From the NCBI GenBank assembly GCA_001464895.1, contig LNEE01000024.1, forward strand, positions 62,001 through 126,000: 64,000 nucleotides of DNA, in the 5' to 3' direction. Position numbers and translations under genes: made by a program. Below the pieces are notes generated by a model. That model searched no databases, was not told where the DNA came from, and was given only the letters and a program-made list of their open reading frames with translations. Numbering within the stretch: the first letter of the stretch is position 1; every line of letters begins with the position of its first letter. This stretch comes from Betaproteobacteria bacterium Ga0077532 (lineage in GTDB: Bacteria; Pseudomonadota; Gammaproteobacteria; Burkholderiales; Ga0077523). This document shows positions 41,613-48,547 of this stretch, one piece after another.

Positions 41613-43760
41613 TCAGACACTGAACCTCCGCAGGAACAGCCGCCGGCCTGCGCGCCAGACCTGGAAGGCGACCGGTTCGGCACCGTGATCGAAGCGCACG
41701 TGGACGCGTTCGCCGAGGTGCATGGCGCCCTCCGCGGCGGGCAGCCGCAGCTCGAAGTGGAACACCGGGTTCAGCGCGACCGGGCGCTCGGTCTGCCGCG
41801 GATCGAGTGCGATCGTCCCGCCGCCGCGTTCGGAGAGTGCGAGGCTCGGCAATTCGCCGGACGCCGCGGGGACCTCGCGCAGGATCTTCGCCGGGAGGCG
41901 GTCCTTCACCCGTTCCGCCAGACGCACTTCGATGCCCTCGGTGCGCTGCCGGACGAGATCGACGGAATCCTGATCGACGACAACGCGCACGAGCCGGTCC
42001 TCGCGCGGGGTGATGTAGCCGAGATGCTCACCCTTGTGCACGAACCGCTGGGGCATGTCGTCCGGATTCGCGATGACGAAGCGCCCGGCGGCGGGACTCT
42101 TCACCGTGAGGCCGGCGATGCGCTCCTGCACGCGCACGAGTTCCTTGCGGGTGTATTCGATCTCCTCGCGGACGATCTGCGTCTGCACGCGATCCTCGAC
42201 CTGCATCGCGCGCAACCTCGCATCGAGTTCATCGAGACGGGCGGCGAGCAGGCGCTCCTGCGGCACGAGCAGCGGATCCTCCAGACGCAGCAACGTGACG
42301 CCGGACGCCACGGCGGCACCGGGCTCGGCATCGAGACTGGAGACGAAGCCGTCGGTCTGCGCGCGCACCACGGACTGTTCGGGCACCCAGAGCACGCCTT
42401 CGGTGCGCGTCCACATGGGGAAGGGGATCAGGAAGAGTCCGGCCAGCAGGGCGGCGACGGCCCCGCCCGTCACCCACCACGCCCGCTGGCGATGCCGACG
42501 CAGATTGCGGCCGTTGATGACCTGCGCGAGGCCCTTGCCGATGGGCACCACGATCGACGAGATGCCGGCCCAGACGGCGAGCAGCACGCCGAACACGAAG
42601 TACTGCGTCGCAACGAACAGGATGATGGCGAACGTGACGAACTGGCGGTAGAGGTACGACGCGATCGAGTAAAAGACGAACCACCGCTTCTCGCCGGGCA
42701 GCGCCTCCGGTGCCGTCATCTCGCGGGCGCCGAAGGCGTAGCGCTGGACGAGATAGCCGAGATAGCGATTCGCGCGCGCGCCGAGATTGGGGATCTCGAT
42801 GAGGTCGGCCAGCATGTAGTAACCGTCGTAGCGGAGGAGCGGATTGCCGTTGAACAGCACCGTCGACACGCCCGCGATCAGCATCACGTTGAAGCAGGCC
42901 GCGCGGACGAGGCCGGGCTCGACGCTCACCCAGAGAAACGCCGCGAGCGCTGCCAGCGCCAGCTCCGCCATCATGCCGGCGCCGCCGACCACGAACCGCA
43001 ACCACTTGCTCGGAAACGCCGACGAGGCCGACGCATCGACGTACGGCACCGGCAGGAACACGAGGAACATCACGCCCATCTCGTGGACCTCGCCCCCGTG
43101 GGCCCGAACGGCACAGGCGTGGCCGAACTCGTGGACGATCTTCACGAGCGGGAAGATGAGCAGCATCCCGACGAGGTTGCCCGGCGCGAGGATGCGGTCG
43201 GCCATGTTCTCGGTCAGCTCGAGCCAGTGCGACCCCACCACCACGAGGCCGGCAACCACGAGGGCCAGCCAGGCGAGGAAGCCGGCGGGCCGGAAGATCC
43301 ATGCGTACGCGGGGACGTTCCGGCGGAGCACGGGGTCGGGATCGATGAGCGGGAGCTTCACCGACATGGGGTTGCGCAGGTTGCGCCAGAACTTACCCTT
43401 CTCCTGCTTGGCGTAGCGTCGGAGCAGTTCGTCGGCGTCCGGCGCGACCTCGCTCTGCAGCAGGTCGGCGCCGTGCAACTGGCCGAGCAGCCGGATGGTT
43501 TCGTCCTGCGTCGGCGCGTCGTCGCCGAGCCGATGGCACGCGAGGTCCCAGGCCTCCTGCACCGTGCGCGAACCGTCCATCAGGCCGATCACCTGCCAGG
43601 CGGACGGATTGAAGCGGTACATGCGCCGGGAGGCGCGGTCCTGGAGGACGTACCAGAGCTGTCCGCGGTAGTGGTGCCGGTGCACCTCGGCATGGCTCTT
43701 CAGCCGGGGCCGCAGCGCCGCCACCCGGTACCACGACGGGCTGTGGAGATCACCGCTCAC
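41613..43760 (-). CDS. PqqD-like/M50 site-2 protease/HlyD fusion membrane protein
   Basis: A 715-residue protein with three parts. Residues about 10-105 look like a PqqD winged-helix domain (LWYVLQDRASRRMYRFNPSA, then GLMDGSRTVQEAW). Residues 150-445 are a polytopic M50 protease with HEFGH at 210-214 and the third zinc ligand in NPLLRYDGYY (D312). From about 448, a biotinyl-lipoyl/HlyD region begins (VRAQTDGFVSSL, DAEPGAAV), with a helical arm at 500-550 (LLAARLDELDARLRAM) and a beta-barrel end. PqqD-like domains bind peptide leaders, and M50 proteases cut in the membrane. The start is GTG. It lies 37 bases after the GAF/HlyD gene and 59 before the SecA-like gene. Confidence 0.88.
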   Translation of the reverse strand: MSGDLHSPSWYRVAALRPRLKSHAEVHRHHYRGQLWYVLQDRASRRMYRFNPSAWQVIGLMDGSRTVQEAWDLACHRLGDDAPTQDETIRLLGQLHGADLLQSEVAPDADELLRRYAKQEKGKFWRNLRNPMSVKLPLIDPDPVLRRNVPAYAWIFRPAGFLAWLALVVAGLVVVGSHWLELTENMADRILAPGNLVGMLLIFPLVKIVHEFGHACAVRAHGGEVHEMGVMFLVFLPVPYVDASASSAFPSKWLRFVVGGAGMMAELALAALAAFLWVSVEPGLVRAACFNVMLIAGVSTVLFNGNPLLRYDGYYMLADLIEIPNLGARANRYLGYLVQRYAFGAREMTAPEALPGEKRWFVFYSIASYLYRQFVTFAIILFVATQYFVFGVLLAVWAGISSIVVPIGKGLAQVINGRNLRRHRQRAWWVTGGAVAALLAGLFLIPFPMWTRTEGVLWVPEQSVVRAQTDGFVSSLDAEPGAAVASGVTLLRLEDPLLVPQERLLAARLDELDARLRAMQVEDRVQTQIVREEIEYTRKELVRVQERIAGLTVKSPAAGRFVIANPDDMPQRFVHKGEHLGYITPREDRLVRVVVDQDSVDLVRQRTEGIEVRLAERVKDRLPAKILREVPAASGELPSLALSERGGGTIALDPRQTERPVALNPVFHFELRLPAAEGAMHLGERVHVRFDHGAEPVAFQVWRAGRRLFLRRFSV

Positions 43761-43797
43761 GGGCGAACCAAGGCCATTGCCGACTTCGCAGCGGAAC

Positions 43798-45666
43798 TCA
43801 AGGCAGCAGCCACCAGAGTTCGAGACGCGCCCAGTCCATCAGGTAGCGCGTCCAGATCCAGATCAGCTTGCGGTCACCGACCGTCACCTTGGCGACGCCT
43901 TCCATCCCCGGGCGCATCCGCTCCGCGCCCTGCTGGAGCTTCGCCTCGACTCGGAAGTAGTTGCGGCCATCCTCCGGTGTGGAAACGGGCGTGATGCGCG
44001 CCACCTTCACCGGCAGCCTGGTGGACGGCATGGAGGTGAGCACCAGTTCGCCGGCCTGACCCACGAGCAGATCCCGGATGTCGCGTTCGTCGGCCTTCAG
44101 CACGACGCGATAGTCCTCGAGCGGTGCGACCTCGAAGAGGACCTGACCGCGCTGGACCGGGGCGCCGAGCTGCTGGGAGAGATCGCCGCTCACGATCACG
44201 CCGTCGAACGGCGCGCGGAGTTCGGTGCGGGAGAGCTTCTCGCTGGCGATGGCGAGTTCGGCCTCGGCCTGGTCGATCTGGGAGCCGATCACGCGGATCT
44301 GGGTGCGGTCGTGGTTGGCGAGCGCCTCGCGATGCTGCTTCACGAGCTGCTCCCGGCGACTCGCGGCCTTCAGGCGTTCCAGCTGGAGATCGCGATCGTC
44401 GAGACGGGCGATCAGGTCACCGTTCTTCACGATGTCGCCCGGACGAACCGCGGCCTCGCGAATGTAACCCTCGAACGGCGCGGCGATGGACCGCTGCACC
44501 GCGCCCTCGATCCGCGTGTTGGCGGCGATCCGGTAGTCGCCGGTCGCGAACGAGAAGAAGAGCACGACCAATACGATGATCGCCCCCGCCAACTTCCAGG
44601 CCGCGTGACCGGGCCCGAAGAACCGGAACCAGAGCCCCTTCATCGACTGCCAGGCGCGGGCGATCGGACCGCGCTCGGCATCCCGCTGGATCTCGGTGAT
44701 CGGCCCGAGCAAGGCGGCGAGCCCCTCGACCAGTTCGGTGTCGGCCGTCTCGAAGGGGCGATTGCGCTCCAGACAGAGGGCCCCGACGGTTTCGCCGAGG
44801 CGCACCAGCGGCACGGTGAGGACCCCCTTCGCGCCCTGGGTCTGCACGAGCCGCTCGTGGGCGCGCCGCACGAAACCATCGCCTTCCGCGACCGCGGGCC
44901 AGACGACCGTGGCCTTCTGGTCCACGGCCTCCTCCATGGCTTCCTCGACCGCCCTGGTCAGTTCGGATTTCTTCTCGAAATTGACCGTGTGGGAGAGGGC
45001 CTTCACCCGGGGGCGGCGGCCCTCGATGATCGCCAGCGAGACCCGGTCGCAATCGAGCATCGTCGCCAGTTCGGTGATCGTGGCGGTCGCTGCCGGGACG
45101 AACCCGTGGTGTTCGAGCGCCGCGCTGAAGAGATCGAAGACTTTGCGGAGCCGGACGGCAGCCTCCGCCTCCCGGCTGCCGAGCGTGCGGCGAAGCAGCG
45201 CCTCCAGCCAGCCGGCGCCCCAGGCGAGTTCGCGGGAGAGCGTCTGCAGTTCACGGTCCTGGCGCGCGACGACATCGACGGCGATGGCGCCGAGGAGCTG
45301 CCCTTCGAACTCCACCGGCTGGGCTATGTGCTGACGGCCTTCGCCGAACGGCGCGACCACGAGCGTCCGCTGGGCGAGGCACTGCTCGATGGTCTCGGCG
45401 AGCTTGGCGCGATCCCGCCGGCCATCGGGCCAGGCCGCAGCGGGGACGAAACCCTTGCCCTCGGGACTGGCGAGCACCAGGATGCCGTCGGCCGCCTCTG
45501 CGCGGATGCAGGTGACGGCGAGCCAGCCGTGACAGAAGGCCTCGACGGAAGCGGCTCCGGAGAACCGGGTCCAGGCGTCGTCCTCGGCGGCGGCCCGCAG
45601 GCGTACCGGATCGGCAACCTGGAGATGGGGCCGGCCCTCGGCACTGCCGGTGCTCGAAGTGGTCAT
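43798..45666 (-). CDS. two GAF domains, membrane segment and HlyD membrane fusion region
   Basis: A 622-residue protein. Residues about 25-155 and 165-330 are two GAF-like domains (the second ends LTVPLVRLGETVGALCLERN). A single transmembrane helix spans about 358-374 (GAIIVLVVLFFSF). The periplasmic part has a lipoyl half-motif (IAAPFEGYIREAAVRPGDIV), a helical hairpin (425-480), the second half (LRAPFDGVIVSGDLSQQLG) and a barrel. GAF sensing on the cytoplasmic side of an export adaptor is unusual and suggests ligand-controlled assembly. First gene of the operon, with GGGAG seven bases before ATG. Confidence 0.88.
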   Translation of the reverse strand: MTTSSTGSAEGRPHLQVADPVRLRAAAEDDAWTRFSGAASVEAFCHGWLAVTCIRAEAADGILVLASPEGKGFVPAAAWPDGRRDRAKLAETIEQCLAQRTLVVAPFGEGRQHIAQPVEFEGQLLGAIAVDVVARQDRELQTLSRELAWGAGWLEALLRRTLGSREAEAAVRLRKVFDLFSAALEHHGFVPAATATITELATMLDCDRVSLAIIEGRRPRVKALSHTVNFEKKSELTRAVEEAMEEAVDQKATVVWPAVAEGDGFVRRAHERLVQTQGAKGVLTVPLVRLGETVGALCLERNRPFETADTELVEGLAALLGPITEIQRDAERGPIARAWQSMKGLWFRFFGPGHAAWKLAGAIIVLVVLFFSFATGDYRIAANTRIEGAVQRSIAAPFEGYIREAAVRPGDIVKNGDLIARLDDRDLQLERLKAASRREQLVKQHREALANHDRTQIRVIGSQIDQAEAELAIASEKLSRTELRAPFDGVIVSGDLSQQLGAPVQRGQVLFEVAPLEDYRVVLKADERDIRDLLVGQAGELVLTSMPSTRLPVKVARITPVSTPEDGRNYFRVEAKLQQGAERMRPGMEGVAKVTVGDRKLIWIWTRYLMDWARLELWWLLP

Positions 45667-46000
45667 GGTCTCGCTCCCTGAGGGCTCTGCTCGAAAGGTG
45701 GCGGCGTCGGGATTCCTGACGATGGCGCCACCGTGGCGGGAATTTCACTCGGCAAAGGCAACATCGGTGCCCGTGACGGTGCGGCGCCGGTACTAATCTC
45801 GCACTTCGACCGGTTCAGCGCAATGCCAGCGACGGCGGGACTGATTTTCAGCACCCGGCTCGCTACGCGTGGCTGCGACAGCGATTCCCCGCCGCGTTCG
45901 CTTCTCCGATAATGCCGCCAGCGCAGGACATGCACATGACTGCGCAGCGTGCCGGCGTCCGGCACCGCCCTTCGGGCTGCGGCCCGCCGGAGGTCCCCAA
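45667..46000. other. divergent intergenic region between export operon and two-component system
   Basis: No convincing gene is present. It must hold the promoters for the minus-strand export operon and for the plus-strand kinase. The ribosome sites of both are clear, but I see no strong promoter pair in either direction. Confidence 0.6.
45989..45994 (+). promoter_or_regulatory. ribosome binding site that fixes the histidine kinase start
   Basis: GGAGGT, a perfect anti-SD match, ends six bases before TTG at 46001. The alternative GTG at 45869 has no such site, so TTG is preferred. Confidence 0.7.
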
Positions 46001-47731
46001 TTGCCCGAATCGTCGCTGCTGGAAAGCCCGCCCGCCGACCCGGGGCCGTCGGCGCGGTCGCGCCCGATCGTCGTCACTGCACTCGCGTCGGCTGCCGCAC
46101 TGGCGGTGGTGTCGGGTCTCGTCGCAGAAGACCTCCGGACCACGCTGGTCACGGCCCTGGCGGGCGGCGCGATGATCGCCATCGCCTGGTGGACCGGGCG
46201 CGCCGGGCGGGCACGGGAGTCGGCCCTTCGCACGCGCCTGGCAACGCTGGAGGCGGAAGCGCAGGCGCGGGAGGTGCGCAGCGAAGCCTTTGTCCGGGCC
46301 ATGCACGACATCGCGTACCGCCACGTGATCGCGACGGACGAAGTCCGCTGGACCGGAGCCATCGAGGACCTGTTCGACACACTGCCAGAACCGCTTCGTG
46401 GGCACCTCGACGGCTGGCGGTCGCTGCTGCACCCCGACGACGTCGCCGTGGCCGAGGCAACCCTCTCGAACCTGCGGACCTCCGACGACACGCGGATCGA
46501 CAGCGAGTATCGGCTGCGGACCGCCGACGGGTCGTACCGCTGGTTCCACGACCGCGGCGTGGTCCGACGGGATGTCGACGGCTCGGCCCTGGAGATCGAA
46601 GGTCTGCTGCGGGACGTGACGAACAGCGTGCGTCTGCGCAACGCCCTTGCCGAGGAACAGGCGCGGATGCAGGCGACGTTCGACCAGACCGCGCTGGGCG
46701 TCGCAGAGGGCACGACGGGCGGGCGGCTGACGCGCGTGAACCCGCGGTACTGCGAGATCCTCGGCCGCAGCGAGGAGGAGATCCTCAGCCGCCGGTTCGG
46801 CGAATACACGCACCCCGACGACCGGGGCGCCGAGCAGGCGCATCTTCAGATCATGCAACGCGGCACCCCGGTCAGCTACTCGCGGGAGAAGCGGTACCTG
46901 CGACCCGACGGCAAGGTGGTCTGGGTCACGATCACGGTCTCGCTCGTCCGGCCGCTCGCGGGCCGCGAACCCTTCTTCTCGGCGATCCTGGAAGACGTCA
47001 CCGCGCGCCGGGAGGCCGAGCGCGAGGCGGCGGAATCGCGGACGCGGCTCGCCCGGTACGCCGAGACGCTCACCCTGGCGATCGAGGCCGAGCGGACCCG
47101 TATCGCACGGGAGATCCACGACGCCCTCGGGCAGGCGCTCACGAGCCTCAAGATGGACATCGCCTGGGTGCGGCGCCGGCTTTCCCGGGATGTCGACGCC
47201 GTCACCGGGGCCCCCATCACCGACCGCCTCGACGGCATGGCGACGTTCATCGACGAGACCATCGTCGTGGCGAGGCGCCTGGCGGGCGAGCTGCGTCCGG
47301 CGATCCTCGACAGCCTCGGGCTCGCCCCGGCCCTTCGCGCCCACGCCCTCGACTTCGCCCGCCGCACCGAGATCGTCTTCGACTGCGACGTGGCCGAGCT
47401 TCCGCTTCCCCGCACCACCGCGACCGCCCTCTATCGCATCGCCCTCGAGGCCTGCACGAACGTGGCGCGCCACGCCCGGGCAACGCACATCTGGCTCTCC
47501 CTGCGCGCCGTGGGCGAGGATGCCGTACTCGAGATCCGGGACGACGGCGTGGGGTTCGACCCCGGCAGCCGGTCGGGGTCCGGCATGGGGCTGGTCGGGA
47601 TCACCGAGCGGGCGATGCTCGCCGGCGGGCAGGCCCGCATCGAGTCGACGCCGGGCCACGGGGCCATCATCCGGGTTCGCGTACCGATCGCGGCCGCGCC
47701 TTCCCCGGCCGACGCGCTGGAGGCGCCATGA
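46001..47731 (+). CDS. NarX/UhpB-type sensor histidine kinase with two PAS domains
   Basis: A 576-residue membrane kinase read from TTG. Two hydrophobic segments near the N-terminus (TALASAAALAVVSGLVA and LVTALAGGAMIAIAWW) are followed by two PAS domains. The first ends near RYHWF-like RWFHDRGVV; the second contains VNPRYCEILGRSEEEIL. The HisKA_3 box is ERTRIAREIHDALGQALTSL with the phospho-accepting His in REIHD. The HATPase domain has EACTNVARHA, DDGVGFD and GMGLVGITERA. The stop overlaps the response regulator start by four bases (ATGA), so the two are one transcript. It is divergent from the export operon. No periplasmic sensor domain of any size is visible, so sensing is probably through PAS. 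Confidence 0.9.
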   Translation: MPESSLLESPPADPGPSARSRPIVVTALASAAALAVVSGLVAEDLRTTLVTALAGGAMIAIAWWTGRAGRARESALRTRLATLEAEAQAREVRSEAFVRAMHDIAYRHVIATDEVRWTGAIEDLFDTLPEPLRGHLDGWRSLLHPDDVAVAEATLSNLRTSDDTRIDSEYRLRTADGSYRWFHDRGVVRRDVDGSALEIEGLLRDVTNSVRLRNALAEEQARMQATFDQTALGVAEGTTGGRLTRVNPRYCEILGRSEEEILSRRFGEYTHPDDRGAEQAHLQIMQRGTPVSYSREKRYLRPDGKVVWVTITVSLVRPLAGREPFFSAILEDVTARREAEREAAESRTRLARYAETLTLAIEAERTRIAREIHDALGQALTSLKMDIAWVRRRLSRDVDAVTGAPITDRLDGMATFIDETIVVARRLAGELRPAILDSLGLAPALRAHALDFARRTEIVFDCDVAELPLPRTTATALYRIALEACTNVARHARATHIWLSLRAVGEDAVLEIRDDGVGFDPGSRSGSGMGLVGITERAMLAGGQARIESTPGHGAIIRVRVPIAAAPSPADALEAP

Positions 47732-48357
47732 AGTTCCTCGTGGTCGACGACCATCCACTCATGCGCCGGGGCGTGCGCCAGATCCTCGACGAGGCCTACG
47801 TCGACGCGGCCGTGACCGAGGCCGAGAGCGGCGAGCGGGCCGTGGACTGCGTGCGTGCCGAGGGCTTCGACCTGGTGCTGCTCGACATCTCCATGCCCGG
47901 GCTCTCGGGGCTCGAGACGATGGAGCGCCTTCACCGGACCCGCCCTGGCCAGCGGGTCCTCGTGCTGAGCATGCACGCGGAGGAGCAGTTCGCCGTGCAG
48001 GCGCTCCGCGCAGGCGCATCAGGCTACATGACGAAGGACCACGCGTCGGATCTGCTCCTGGCCGCCATCTCGCGGATCATGTCCGGCGGGCGATACCTCA
48101 GCCCCGCCCTCGCCGAGATCCTCGCGGGGCAAGTCGCCGGCGACCTCGACGGTCCGCCCCACGGCAGGCTCTCCGCCCGGGAATTCCGCGTCATGTGCAT
48201 GCTGGCGGAGGGCCATGGCCTCAGCCACATCGCGAACGAACTGTCCCTCTCGGTGAAGACCATCAGCACGTACCGGACGCGCGTGCTCGAGAAACTCGGG
48301 ATGGGCTCGAACGCGGAAGTCGCCCGGTACTGCCAGCGGAACGGGCTCGTCGGCTGA
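47728..48357 (+). CDS. NarL/FixJ-family response regulator
   Basis: A 209-residue regulator. The receiver domain has acidic pair DD at 7-8, phospho-acceptor D53 in VLLDISMPG and K105 in YMTKD. A LuxR-type helix-turn-helix follows (LSAREFRVMCMLAEG, then LSVKTISTYRTRVLEKLG). It is translationally coupled to the kinase gene. A perfect palindrome lies just downstream, in front of the next gene, and is a reasonable target for this regulator. Confidence 0.95.
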   Translation: MKFLVVDDHPLMRRGVRQILDEAYVDAAVTEAESGERAVDCVRAEGFDLVLLDISMPGLSGLETMERLHRTRPGQRVLVLSMHAEEQFAVQALRAGASGYMTKDHASDLLLAAISRIMSGGRYLSPALAEILAGQVAGDLDGPPHGRLSAREFRVMCMLAEGHGLSHIANELSLSVKTISTYRTRVLEKLGMGSNAEVARYCQRNGLVG

Positions 48358-48417
48358 TGCCCTGCCGACGCCCGGCCCCGGCAGGCCGCACGGCCGCGTC
48401 GACGCTACGCGTGCAAA

Positions 48418-48435
48418 TGTAGGAATACGCCTACA
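48418..48435. promoter_or_regulatory. perfect palindrome, candidate response-regulator operator
   Basis: TGTAGG and CCTACA are separated by six bases (AATACG). A further CCTACA half-site lies about 20 bases downstream. The site is in the 190-base gap between the response regulator and the GGDEF-EAL gene. Dyad symmetry of this size fits a dimeric LuxR/NarL-type regulator. Confidence 0.5.
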
Positions 48436-48547
48436 AGCAAGTCACCACACCGCCTACACGAAGTCGCGCTCTCGGCCGATGGCAGCGCGCGCTTTGGTGG
48501 ATCACGCTGGATGCCATACGGGGTCTGCCGTACGCGACGGAGTCAGG

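Noticed and set aside
34849-45666. Classical type I secretion operon
   Set aside because: No ABC ATPase (HlyB/LapB type) and no TolC gene are present; only adaptors are. Such genes could lie outside the window.
45869-46000. Longer N-terminus of the histidine kinase from GTG 45869
   Set aside because: The extension is low-complexity and lacks a ribosome site, whereas TTG 46001 has a perfect one.
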